Below, piece by piece: positions 1 through 13,200 of a DNA stretch of 64,000 nucleotides. Made by a program: the position numbers and the translations under genes. The notes under the pieces are model-generated. The model was not told where the DNA came from. It made no database searches and saw only the letters and a program-made list of their open reading frames with translations. Position 1 is the stretch's first letter. The number at the start of each line of letters is the position of its first letter. Origin of the DNA: Arcuatula senhousia (lineage: Eukaryota; Mollusca; Bivalvia; Mytilida; Mytilidae); contig OZ020308.1 in NCBI GenBank assembly GCA_963971305.1, forward strand, positions 39,523,275-39,587,274. Direction: 5' to 3'.

Positions 1-173
1 CAACAAAGAAACCAAATACGGCACTAAACACGACTAAACATGCCCGGAGTTTGGAACACCATCTAGTTTAAACTGCAAATAGCAGTTTAAGCGATTACAA
101 GAACCCGGGACAAAATAGTCAACGTCGAGCACATGCAAAAATGAGCTAAATAAATTAATTGTGGAGTACTACC

Positions 174-900
174 ATATGGCATTATTCTCATTAAAATTTT
201 GAGAGTATATCTTGATTTTAGTCCTTGGTTTAATTGTTGAAAATAAAGCTGATATATTTGAGAATAACTTGTTTAAAAAAATTTGGGAAAAATATCAGTT
301 ATTAAGCATTAATGCCCATAGCAACCAAACATGCTTATTTTTGAAAATATCGTCAATAACGTTATATTTTGTACAGCTGGTTATGCTGTATGTAACGCTA
401 ACAACGTTAATAATTTCCCCGGAAGAAATAAAAATTACACAATATAGTATATTTCCCCGTATGTTAATCATAAAATTGTAATTTTTAGTCGGCTTGAATA
501 GAAATGCAAGGCATTATAGCTTGCTATGCAGATGTTTAGCAAATTTTGATGATGTGTTTCCATGGACGCCATTATTGCAGATTTTTTCACGGAAATCTTC
601 CAAATTTTCACAAATATGTTTGAAATAGGCTAGATAATGACTTAAGCACAACAGAATACCAATTTTGTTACGAAAATACAAAATTCGATTCAAAACAAAC
701 GGGGAAAGAATCTAACGTTATTGCAGGAAAATGTCCAAAAAAAAGAGCTTGATCAGAAAAGGGCTTCCGTCTTAGAGCGTGCATTACTATGGTAAAACAT
801 TAAAAAAAATCATAATATCCGGTATTCCTCAAGTGGTTACATACTCAAGAAGAGAAAAATGCAACTCATGTTAAATTTTCAAAAAATGCAAAAGCATTAT
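174..900 (+). repeat. Satellite module I (first complete copy)
   Basis: AT-rich module of about 723 bp lying between two E modules. It begins ATATGGCATTATTC and ends AAATGCAAAAGCATTAT. Two I modules abut directly at 3689 and 23235, so I alone can form a tandem repeat. Its longest open frame (212-481) starts with TTG and the first in-frame ATG lies far downstream, so I do not call it a gene. No RNA gene signature is visible. Confidence 0.85.
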
Positions 901-1569
901 GGTAGTACTCCACAATTAAGATTTTTTCACAGTATTGTTTTCGTATGTGGCCCCTGTGAACTTTTTTGTTAAATGAAAATATTGATTCGTTTTGGTCTTA
1001 AAACAAATCAAATAAAAAATCTGGACCCGTTATATAAAAATTACGATCCACGGTTATTGTTTTAAAGAATAATTTCGAAAAAATCAATACCAATGATCAT
1101 AAAGCGTCGCTTCCGGCTGTGCATGGTGACCAGCGGATAGGCTTAAATTTAAATGTGCTATTTTAGATTTTTAAGTTTGAACAATTTTAGCGGAAAAAAG
1201 AGCCGAAGTCGGATAGGTTTATTTGGTCTTAAAAGAAAGGACTGTTTTCGGGCTTTCATTTCATACATGTTACGTTTCACCTGAACCGAAAGCTCGACTA
1301 CTGGCAACGTTCAAAAAAAGGACAAAACCCCGATTTTTGCTTATTTTTGTCCCCAAATTTTTGACAAATGTTAAGAGTTGCTAGGGGCAACGAGTACAAC
1401 AAAGAAACCAAATACGGCACTAAACACGACTAAACATGCCCGGAGTTTGGAACACCATCTAGTTTAAACTGCAAATAGCAGTTTAAGCGATTACAAGAAC
1501 CCGGGACAAAATAGTCAACGTCGAGCACATGCAAAAATGAGCTAAATAAATTAATTGTGGAGTACTACC
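901..1569. mobile_element. Module E: 669-bp TIR element inside the satellite (first complete copy)
   Basis: Starts GGTAGTACTCCACAATTAA and ends with the exact inverse, TTAATTGTGGAGTACTACC (19 bp). It is flanked by TTAT on the left and ATAT on the right. The empty junctions at 3689 and 23235 read gca-ATAT-ggc, so removing E plus four bases (673 bp) turns a full unit into the 723-bp short unit exactly. This is what a non-autonomous DNA transposon with a 4-bp target duplication would leave, with one later substitution. It contains a 9-bp stem hairpin (68-90 in the partial first copy) and no transposase. The superfamily cannot be assigned. Confidence 0.75.
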
Positions 1570-3688
1570 ATATGGCATTATTCTCATTAAAATTTTGAGA
1601 GTATATCTTGATTTTAGTCCTTGGTTTAATTGTTGAAAATAAAGCTGATATATTTGAGAATAACTTGTTTAAAAAAATTTGGGAAAAATATCAGTTATTA
1701 AGCATTAATGCCCATAGCAACCAAACATGCTTATTTTTGAAAATATCGTCAATAACGTTATATTTTGTACAGCTGGTTATGCTGTATGTAACGCTAACAA
1801 CGTTAATAATTTCCCCGGAAGAAATAAAAATTACACAATATAGTATATTTCCCCGTATGTTAATCATAAAATTGTAATTTTTAGTCGGCTTGAATAGAAA
1901 TGCAAGGCATTATAGCTTGCTATGCAGATGTTTAGCAAATTTTGATGATGTGTTTCCATGGACGCCATTATTGCAGATTTTTTCACGGAAATCTTCCAAA
2001 TTTTCACAAATATGTTTGAAATAGGCTAGATAATGACTTAAGCACAACAGAATACCAATTTTGTTACGAAAATACAAAATTCGATTCAAAACAAACGGGG
2101 AAAGAATCTAACGTTATTGCAGGAAAATGTCCAAAAAAAAGAGCTTGATCAGAAAAGGGCTTCCGTCTTAGAGCGTGCATTACTATGGTAAAACATTAAA
2201 AAAAATCATAATATCCGGTATTCCTCAAGTGGTTACATACTCAAGAAGAGAAAAATGCAACTCATGTTAAATTTTCAAAAAATGCAAAAGCATTATGGTA
2301 GTACTCCACAATTAAGATTTTTTCACAGTATTGTTTTCGTATGTGGCCCCTGTGAACTTTTTTGTTAAATGAAAATATTGATTCGTTTTGGTCTTAAAAC
2401 AAATCAAATAAAAAATCTGGACCCGTTATATAAAAATTACGATCCACGGTTATTGTTTTAAAGAATAATTTCGAAAAAATCAATACCAATGATCATAAAG
2501 CGTCGCTTCCGGCTGTGCATGGTGACCAGCGGATAGGCTTAAATTTAAATGTGCTATTTTAGATTTTTAAGTTTGAACAATTTTAGCGGAAAAAAGAGCC
2601 GAAGTCGGATAGGTTTATTTGGTCTTAAAAGAAAGGACTGTTTTCGGGCTTTCATTTCATACATGTTACGTTTCACCTGAACCGAAAGCTCGACTACTGG
2701 CAACGTTCAAAAAAAGGACAAAACCCCGATTTTTGCTTATTTTTGTCCCCAAATTTTTGACAAATGTTAAGAGTTGCTAGGGGCAACGAGTACAACAAAG
2801 AAACCAAATACGGCACTAAACACGACTAAACATGCCCGGAGTTTGGAACACCATCTAGTTTAAACTGCAAATAGCAGTTTAAGCGATTACAAGAACCCGG
2901 GACAAAATAGTCAACGTCGAGCACATGCAAAAATGAGCTAAATAAATTAATTGTGGAGTACTACCATATGGCATTATTCTCATTAAAATTTTGAGAGTAT
3001 ATCTTGATTTTAGTCCTTGGTTTAATTGTTGAAAATAAAGCTGATATATTTGAGAATAACTTGTTTAAAAAAATTTGGGAAAAATATCAGTTATTAAGCA
3101 TTAATGCCCATAGCAACCAAACATGCTTATTTTTGAAAATATCGTCAATAACGTTATATTTTGTACAGCTGGTTATGCTGTATGTAACGCTAACAACGTT
3201 AATAATTTCCCCGGAAGAAATAAAAATTACACAATATAGTATATTTCCCCGTATGTTAATCATAAAATTGTAATTTTTAGTCGGCTTGAATAGAAATGCA
3301 AGGCATTATAGCTTGCTATGCAGATGTTTAGCAAATTTTGATGATGTGTTTCCATGGACGCCATTATTGCAGATTTTTTCACGGAAATCTTCCAAATTTT
3401 CACAAATATGTTTGAAATAGGCTAGATAATGACTTAAGCACAACAGAATACCAATTTTGTTACGAAAATACAAAATTCGATTCAAAACAAACGGGGAAAG
3501 AATCTAACGTTATTGCAGGAAAATGTCCAAAAAAAAGAGCTTGATCAGAAAAGGGCTTCCGTCTTAGAGCGTGCATTACTATGGTAAAACATTAAAAAAA
3601 ATCATAATATCCGGTATTCCTCAAGTGGTTACATACTCAAGAAGAGAAAAATGCAACTCATGTTAAATTTTCAAAAAATGCAAAAGCA

Positions 3689-3692
3689 ATAT
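3689..3692. other. E-less I-I junction 1
   Basis: Module I ends in ...AAAAGCA and the next I begins ATATGGCATT with no E between them. The unit starting here is 673 bp short of the full length, which equals E plus 4 bp. It looks like the empty target site of E, or a very precise loss of E. Confidence 0.8.
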
Positions 3693-6497
3693 GGCATTAT
3701 TCTCATTAAAATTTTGAGAGTATATCTTGATTTTAGTCCTTGGTTTAATTGTTGAAAATAAAGCTGATATATTTGAGAATAACTTGTTTAAAAAAATTTG
3801 GGAAAAATATCAGTTATTAAGCATTAATGCCCATAGCAACCAAACATGCTTATTTTTGAAAATATCGTCAATAACGTTATATTTTGTACAGCTGGTTATG
3901 CTGTATGTAACGCTAACAACGTTAATAATTTCCCCGGAAGAAATAAAAATTACACAATATAGTATATTTCCCCGTATGTTAATCATAAAATTGTAATTTT
4001 TAGTCGGCTTGAATAGAAATGCAAGGCATTATAGCTTGCTATGCAGATGTTTAGCAAATTTTGATGATGTGTTTCCATGGACGCCATTATTGCAGATTTT
4101 TTCACGGAAATCTTCCAAATTTTCACAAATATGTTTGAAATAGGCTAGATAATGACTTAAGCACAACAGAATACCAATTTTGTTACGAAAATACAAAATT
4201 CGATTCAAAACAAACGGGGAAAGAATCTAACGTTATTGCAGGAAAATGTCCAAAAAAAAGAGCTTGATCAGAAAAGGGCTTCCGTCTTAGAGCGTGCATT
4301 ACTATGGTAAAACATTAAAAAAAATCATAATATCCGGTATTCCTCAAGTGGTTACATACTCAAGAAGAGAAAAATGCAACTCATGTTAAATTTTCAAAAA
4401 ATGCAAAAGCATTATGGTAGTACTCCACAATTAAGATTTTTTCACAGTATTGTTTTCGTATGTGGCCCCTGTGAACTTTTTTGTTAAATGAAAATATTGA
4501 TTCGTTTTGGTCTTAAAACAAATCAAATAAAAAATCTGGACCCGTTATATAAAAATTACGATCCACGGTTATTGTTTTAAAGAATAATTTCGAAAAAATC
4601 AATACCAATGATCATAAAGCGTCGCTTCCGGCTGTGCATGGTGACCAGCGGATAGGCTTAAATTTAAATGTGCTATTTTTAAGTTTGAACAATTTTAGCG
4701 GAAAAAAGAGCCGAAGTCGGATAGGTTTATTTGGTCTTAAAAGAAAGGACTGTTTTCGGGCTTTCATTTCATACATGTTACGTTTCACCTGAACCGAAAG
4801 CTCGACTACTGGCAACGTTCAAAAAAAGGACAAAACCCCGATTTTTGCGTATTTTTGTCCCCAAATTTTTGACAAATGTTAAGAGTTGCTAGGGGCAACG
4901 AGTACAACAAAGAAACCAAATACGGCACTAAACACGACTAAACATGCCCGGAGTTTGGAACACCATCTAGTTTAAACTGCAAATAGCAGTTTAAGCGATT
5001 ACAAGAACCCGGGACAAAATAGTCAACGTCGAGCACATGCAAAAATGAGCTAAATAAATTAATTGTGGAGTACTACCATATGGCATTATTCTCATTAAAA
5101 TTTTGAGAGTATATCTTGATTTTAGTCCTTGGTTTAATTGTTGAAAATAAAGCTGATATATTTGAGAATAACTTGTTTAAAAAAATTTGGGAAAAATATC
5201 AGTTATTAAGCATTAATGCCCATAGCAACCAAACATGCTTATTTTTGAAAATATCGTCAATAACGTTATATTTTGTACAGCTGGTTATGCTGTATGTAAC
5301 GCTAACAACGTTAATAATTTCCCCGGAAGAAATAAAAATTACACAATATAGTATATTTCCCCGTATGTTAATCATGAAATTGTAATTTTTAGTCGGCTTG
5401 AATAGAAATGCAAGGCATTATAGCTTGCTATGCAGATGTTTAGCAAATTTTGATGATGTGTTTCCATGGACGCCATTATTGCAGATTTTTTCACGGAAAT
5501 CTTCCAAATTTTCACAAATATGTTTGAAATAGGCTAGATAATGACTTAAGCACAACAGAATACCAATTTTGTTACGAAAATACAAAATTCGATTCAAAAC
5601 AAACGGGGAAAGAATCTAACGTTATTGCAGGAAAATGTCCAAAAAAAAGAGCTTGATCAGAAAAGGGCTTCCGTCTTAGAGCGTGCATTACTATGGTAAA
5701 ACATTAAAAAAAATCATAATATCCGGTATTCCTCAAGTGGTTACATACTCAAGAAGAGAAAAATGCAACTCATGTTAAATTTTCAAAAAATGCAAAAGCA
5801 TTATGGTAGTACTCCACAATTAAGATTTTTTCACAGTATTGTTTTCGTATGTGGCCCCTGTGAACTTTTTTGTTAAATGAAAATATTGATTCGTTTTGGT
5901 CTTAAAACAAATCAAATAAAAAATCTGGACCCGTTATATAAAAATTACGATCCACGGTTATTGTTTTAAAGAATAATTTCGAAAAAATCAATACCAATGA
6001 TCATAAAGCGTCGCTTCCGGCTGTGCATGGTGACCAGCGGATAGGCTTAAATTTAAATGTGCTATTTTTAGATTTTTAAGTTTGAACAATTTTAGCGGAA
6101 AAAAGAGCCGAAGTCGGATAGGTTTATTTGGTCTTAAAAGAAAGGACTGTTTTCGGGCTTTCATTTCATACATGTTACGTTTCACCTGAACCGAAAGCTC
6201 GACTACTGGCAACTTTCAAAAAAAGGACAAAACCCCGATTTTTGCGTATTTTTGTCCCCAAATTTTTGACAAATGTTAAGAGTTGCTAGGGGCAACGAGT
6301 ACAACAAAGAAACCAAATACGGCACTAAACACGACTAAACATGCCCGGAGTTTGGAACACCATCTAGTTTAAACTGCAAATAGCAGTTTAAGCGATTACA
6401 AGAACCCGGGACAAAATAGTCAACGTCGAGCACATGCAAAAATGAGCTAAATAAATTAATTGTGGAGTACTACCATATGGCATTATTCTCATTAAAA

Positions 6498-7282
6498 GGA
6501 TGGGTTGCGATAAGACCCGTTTTCAGCCCACTGCGAAAGTCAAAAATAAAATTTACTAAATTCTTTCATAAAATGTCTTGTTGGAAAGGTTAATATTTCT
6601 ATTTTTTGAAAATAAACGTCTGTAGTTTAAAATCTTTTTTATTTTTTAGTAAATGGTGCTTGAAATAAACCACCACAAATGATTTTAACATTGAGCCTAT
6701 GGGAAAGTGGCACAAATGAGTGATATATATCCTTCCCGAAAGTATAGCCTTGCACGCGGAACCAGCTCCATATTTTATTCAAAAACTTGTTTTACTAAAA
6801 CACATCTTTTGTGAAAGTTTCAAGCTGGTTCCGCGTGCAAGACATACTGTATATTTAAAAAGACTATAATTTTTGAACTTGTTGTCAGTAGTTAAAACTA
6901 GTGCGAAATCTCTCCGTTTTCCTCGTTTGTCTTGAGATAAGCGTTCATTTCAAATTCAAAATTGTTCTTAAAAGTGATGTATATGTATGATGAACCTTTT
7001 TTAGAATTGTTTACACTGGCTTCAACTATATAAGCACAAAAGTTCACTTTATTGAAGCCCTACCTTGAAATTTCTTTTAGATCAAGATGAAATTTTTATT
7101 CAAAATGGGTCAATTTTGAACACGATTTTCCAAGCGGTGTTAATGCAAAAGGATTTAAAAGTAGTCTTTCACAACAGTACAATCATTTTGCTACAAAATA
7201 AGGTAAAAAGTAAGAGGCTATGAAATACTTTTTATTTTTCGCCTACAGATGGGCCAAAATAGGGCCTTATCGCAACCCATCC
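6498..7282. mobile_element. 785-bp inverted-repeat element inserted in one satellite unit
   Basis: Present in only one of 22 I modules. It begins GGATGGGTTGCGATAAG and ends with the exact inverse (17 bp), with weaker symmetry extending to about 40 bp. The surrounding satellite reads ATTAAAA before it and TTTTGAGAG after it. Joined, these give the undisturbed sequence of all other copies exactly, so the insertion point is known to the base and there is no target-site duplication. No long open frame lies inside. It is a non-autonomous element. Insertion between A and T without duplication recalls Helitrons, but the symmetric ends do not fit the classic Helitron ends. Confidence 0.85.
6749..6841. 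repeat. 19-bp inverted repeat with 55-bp spacer inside the 785-bp element
   Basis: CTTGCACGCGGAACCAGCT at 6749-6767 is matched exactly by its inverse at 6823-6841. Imperfect symmetry (AGTAT / ATACT) continues outside. The GC-rich arms stand out from the AT-rich surroundings. It could be a subterminal protein-binding palindrome or the ends of a small nested MITE. Confidence 0.8.
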
Positions 7283-10200
7283 TTTTGAGAGTATATCTTG
7301 ATTTTAGTCCTTGGTTTAATTGTTGAAAATAAAGCTGATATATTTGAGAATAACTTGTTTAAAAAAATTTGGGAAAAATATCAGTTATTAAGCATTAATG
7401 CCCATAGCAACCAAACATGCTTATTTTTGAAAATATCGTCAATAACGTTATATTTTGTACAGCTGGTTATGCTGTATGTAACGCTAACAACGTTAATAAT
7501 TTCCCCGGAAGAAATAAAAATTACACAATATAGTATATTTCCCCGTATGTTAATCATAAAATTGTAATTTTTAGTCGGCTTGAATAGAAATGCAAGGCAT
7601 TATAGCTTGCTATGCAGATGTTTAGCAAATTTTGATGATGTGTTTCCATGGACGCCATTATTGCAGATTTTTTCACGGAAATCTTCCAAATTTTCACAAA
7701 TATGTTTGAAATAGGCTAGATAATGACTTAAGCACAACAGAACACCAATTTTGTTACGAAAATACAAAATTCGATTCAAAACAAACGGGGAAAGAATCTA
7801 ACGTTATTGCAGGAAAATGTCCAAAAAAAAAGAGCTTGATCAGAAAAGGGCTTCCGTCTTAGAGCGTGCATTACTATGGTAAAACATTTAAAAAAATCAT
7901 AATATCCGGTATTCCTCAAGTGGTTACATACTCAAGAAGAGAAAAATGCAACTCATGTTAAATTTTCAAAAAATGCAAAAGCATTATGGTAGTACTCCAC
8001 AATTAAGATTTTTTCACAGTATTGTTTTCGTATGTGGCCCCTGTGAACTTTTTTGTTAAATGAAAATATTGATTCGTTTTGGTCTTAAAACAAATCAAAT
8101 AAAAAATCTGGACCCGTTCTATAAAAATTACGATCCACGGTTATTGTTTTAAAGAATAATTTCGAAAAAATCAATACCAATGATCATAAAGCGTCGCTTC
8201 CGGCTGTGCATGGTGACCAGCGGATAGGCTTAAATTTAAATGTGCTATTTTAGATTTTTAAGTTTGAACAATTTTAGCGGAAAAAAGAGCCGAAGTCGGA
8301 TAGGTTTATTTGGTCTTAAAAGAAAGGACTGTTTTCGGGCTTTCATTTCATACATGTTACGTTTCACCTGAACCGAAAGCTCGACTACTGGCAACGTTCA
8401 AAAAAAGGACAAAACCCCGATTTTTGCGTATTTTTGTCCCCAAATTTTTGACAAATGTTAAGAGTTGCTAGGGGCAACGAGTACAACAAAGAAACCAAAT
8501 ACGGCACTAAACATGCCCGGAGTTTGGAACACCATCTAGTTTAAACTGCAAATAGCAGTTTAAGCGATTACAAGAACCCGGGACAAAATAGTCAACGTCG
8601 AGCACATGCAAAAATGAGCTAAATAAATTAATTGTGGAGTACTACCATATGGCATTATTCTCATTAAAATTTTGAGAGTATATCTTGATTTTAGTCCTTG
8701 GTTTAATTGTTGAAAATAAAGCTGATATATTTGAGAATAACTTGTTTAAAAAAATTTGGGAAAAATATCAGTTATTAAGCATTAATGCCCATAGCAACCA
8801 AACATGCTTATTTTTGAAAATATCGTCAATAACGTTATATTTTGTACAGCTGGTTATGCTGTATGTAACGCTAACAACGTTAATAATTTCCCCGGAAGAA
8901 ATAAAAATTACACAATATAGTATATTTCCCCGTATGTTAATCATAAAATTGTAATTTTTAGTCGGCTTGAATAGAAATGCAAGGCATTATAGCTTGCTAT
9001 GCAGATGTTAAGCAAATTTTGATGATGTGTTTCCATGGACGCCATTATTGCAGATTTTTTCACGGAAATCTTCCAAATTTTCACAAATATGTTTGAAATA
9101 GGCTAGATAATGACTTAAGCACAACAGAATACCAATTTTGTTACGAAAATACAAAATTCGATTCAAAACAAACGGGGAAAGAATCTAACGTTATTGCAGG
9201 AAAATGTCCAAAAAAAAAGAGCTTGATCAGAAAAGGGCTTCCGTCTTAGAGCGTGCATTACTATGGTAAAACATTTAAAAAAATCATAATATCCGGTATT
9301 CCTCAAGTGGTTACATACTCAAGAAGAGAAAAATGCAACTCATGTTAAATTTTCAAAAAATGCAAAAGCATTATGGTAGTACTCCACAATTAAGATTTTT
9401 TCACAGTATTGTTTTCGTATGTGGCCCCTGTGAACTTTTTTGTTAAATGAAAATATTGATTCGTTTTGGTCTTAAAACAAATCAAATAAAAAATCTGGAC
9501 CCGTTATATAAAAATTACGATCCACGGTTATTGTTTTAAAGAATAATTTCGAAAAAATCAATACCAATGATCATAAAGCGTCGCTTCCGGCTGTGCATGG
9601 TGACCAGCGGATAGGCTTAAATTTAAATGTGCTATTTTTAGATTTTTAAGTTTGAACAATTTTAGCGGAAAAAAGAGCCGAAGTCGGATAGGTTTATTTG
9701 GTCTTAAAAGAAAGGACTGTTTTCGGGCTTTCATTTCATACATGTTACGTTTCACCTGAACCGAAAGCTCGACTACTGGCAACGTTCAAAAAAAGGACAA
9801 AACCCCGATTTTTGCGTATTTTTGTCCCCAAATTTTTGACAAATGTTAAGAGTTGCTAGGGGCAACGAGTACAACAAAGAAACCAAATACGGCACTAAAC
9901 ACGACTAAACATGCCCGGAGTTTGGAACACCATCTAGTTTAAACTGCAAATAGCAGTTTAAGCGATTACAAGAACCCGGGACAAAATAGTCAACGTCGAG
10001 CACATGCAAAAATGAGCTAAATAAATTAATTGTGGAGTACTACCATATGGCATTATTCTCATTAAAATTTTGAGAGTATATCTTGATTTTAGTCCTTGGT
10101 TTAATTGTTGAAAATAAAGCTGATATATTTGAGAATAACTTGTTTAAAAAAATTTGGGAAAAATATCAGTTATTAAGCATTAATGCCCATAGCAACCAAA

Positions 10201-13200
10201 CATGCTTATTTTTGAAAATATCGTCAATAACGTTATATTTTGTACAGCTGGTTATGCTGTATGTAACGCTAACAACGTTAATAATTTCCCCGGAAGAAAT
10301 AAAAATTACACAATATAGTATATTTCCCCGTATGTTAATCATAAAATTGTAATTTTTAGTCGGCTTGAATAGAAATGCAAGGCATTATAGCTTGCTATGC
10401 AGATGTTTAGCAAATTTTGATGATGTGTTTCCATGGACGCCATTATTGCAGATTTTTTCACGGAAATCTTCCAAATTTTCACAAATATGTTTGAAATAGG
10501 CTAGATAATGACTTAAGCACAACAGAACACCAATTTTGTTACGAAAATACAAAATTCGATTCAAAACAAACGGGGAAAGAATCTAACGTTATTGCAGGAA
10601 AATGTCCAAAAAAAAAGAGCTTGATCAGAAAAGGGCTTCCGTCTTAGAGCGTGCATTACTATGGTAAAACATTTAAAAAAATCATAATATCCGGTATTCC
10701 TCAAGTGGTTACATACTCAAGAAGAGAAAAATGCAACTCATGTTAAATTTTCAAAAAATGCAAAAGCATTATGGTAGTACTCCACAATTAAGATTTTTTC
10801 ACAGTATTGTTTTCGTATGTGGCCCCTGTGAACTTTTTTGTTAAATGAAAATATTGATTCGTTTTGGTCTTAAAACAAATCAAATAAAAAATCTGGACCC
10901 GTTCTATAAAAATTACGATCCACGGTTATTGTTTTAAAGAATAATTTCGAAAAAATCAATACCAATGATCATAAAGCGTCGCTTCCGGCTGTGCATGGTG
11001 ACCAGCGGATAGGCTTAAATTTAAATGTGCTATTTTAGATTTTTAAGTTTGAACAATTTTAGCGGAAAAAAGAGCCGAAGTCGGATAGGTTTATTTGGTC
11101 TTAAAAGAAAGGACTGTTTTCGGGCTTTCATTTCATACATGTTACGTTTCACCTGAACCGAAAGCTCGACTACTGGCAACGTTCAAAAAAAGGACAAAAC
11201 CCCGATTTTTGCGTATTTTTGTCCCCAAATTTTTGACAAATGTTAAGAGTTGCTAGGGGCAACGAGTACAACAAAGAAACCAAATACGGCACTAAACATG
11301 CCCGGAGTTTGGAACACCATCTAGTTTAAACTGCAAATAGCAGTTTAAGCGATTACAAGAACCCGGGACAAAATAGTCAACGTCGAGCACATGCAAAAAT
11401 GAGCTAAATAAATTAATTGTGGAGTACTACCATATGGCATTATTCTCATTAAAATTTTGAGAGTATATCTTGATTTTAGTCCTTGGTTTAATTGTTGAAA
11501 ATAAAGCTGATATATTTGAGAATAACTTGTTTAAAAAAATTTGGGAAAAATATCAGTTATTAAGCATTAATGCCCATAGCAACCAAACATGCTTATTTTT
11601 GAAAATATCGTCAATAACGTTATATTTTGTACAGCTGGTTATGCTGTATGTAACGCTAACAACGTTAATAATTTCCCCGGAAGAAATAAAAATTACACAA
11701 TATAGTATATTTCCCCGTATGTTAATCATAAAATTGTAATTTTTAGTCGGCTTGAATAGAAATGCAAGGCATTATAGCTTGCTATGCAGATGTTAAGCAA
11801 ATTTTGATGATGTGTTTCCATGGACGCCATTATTGCAGATTTTTTCACGGAAATCTTCCAAATTTTCACAAATATGTTTGAAATAGGCTAGATAATGACT
11901 TAAGCACAACAGAATACCAATTTTGTTACGAAAATACAAAATTCGATTCAAAACAAACGGGGAAAGAATCTAACGTTATTGCAGGAAAATGTCCAAAAAA
12001 AAGAGCTTGATCAGAAAAGGGCTTCCGTCTTAGAGCGTGCAATACTGTGGTAAAACATTAAAAAAAATCATAATATCCGGTATTCCTCAAGTGGTTACAT
12101 ACTCAAGAAGAGAAAAATGCAACTCATGTTAAATTTTCAAAAAATGCAAAAGCATTATGGTAGTACTCCACAATTAAGATTTTTTCACAGTATTGTTTTC
12201 GTATGTGGCCCCTGTGAACTTTTTTGTTAAATGAAAATATTGATTCGTTTTGGTCTTAAAACAAATCAAATAAAAAATCTGGACCCGTTATATAAAAATT
12301 ACGATCCACGGTTATTGTTTTAAAGAATAATTTCGAAAAAATCAATACCAATGATCATGGTGACCAGCGGATAGGCTTAAATTTAAATGTGCTATTTTAG
12401 ATTTTTAAGTTTGAACAATTTTAGCGGAAAAAAGAGCCGAAGTCGGATAGGTTTATTTGGTCTTAAAAGAAAGGACTGTTTTCGGGCTTTCATTTCATAC
12501 ATGTTACGTTTCACCTGAACCGAAAGCTCGACTACTGGCAACGTTCAAAAAAAGGACAAAACCCCGATTTTTGCGTATTTTTGTCCCCAAATTTTTGACA
12601 AATGTTAAGAGTTGCTAGGGGCAACGAGTACAACAAAGAAACCAAATACGGCACTAAACACGACTAAACATGCCCGGAGTTTGGAACACCATCTAGTTTA
12701 AACTGCAAATAGCAGTTTAAGCGATTACAAGAACCCGGGACAAAATAGTCAACGTCGAGCACATGCAAAAATGAGCTAAATAAATTAATTGTGGAGTACT
12801 ACCATATGGCATTATTCTCATTAAAATTTTGAGAGTATATCTTGATTTTAGTCCTTGGTTTAATTGTTGAAAATAAAGCTGATATATTTGAGAATAACTT
12901 GTTTAAAAAAATTTGGGAAAAATATCAGTTATTAAGCATTAATGCCCATAGCAACCAAACATGCTTATTTTTGAAAATATCGTCAATAACGTTATATTTT
13001 GTACAGCTGGTTATGCTGTATGTAACGCTAACAACGTTAATAATTTCCCCGGAAGAAATAAAAATTACACAATATAGTATATTTCCCCGTATGTTAATCA
13101 TAAAATTGTAATTTTTAGTCGGCTTGAATAGAAATGCAAGGCATTATAGCTTGCTATGCAGATGTTTAGCAAATTTTGATGATGTGTTTCCATGGACGCC

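Noticed and set aside
212..481. 89-codon open frame repeated 22 times in the satellite
   Set aside because: It starts with TTG, the first in-frame ATG is far inside, and its conservation only reflects the near identity of all satellite units at DNA level.
5988..6212. 74-codon (and 67-codon) minus-strand frames in module E
   Set aside because: TTG start, present only in units with a particular 1-bp or 7-bp length change, hence an accident of the repeat.
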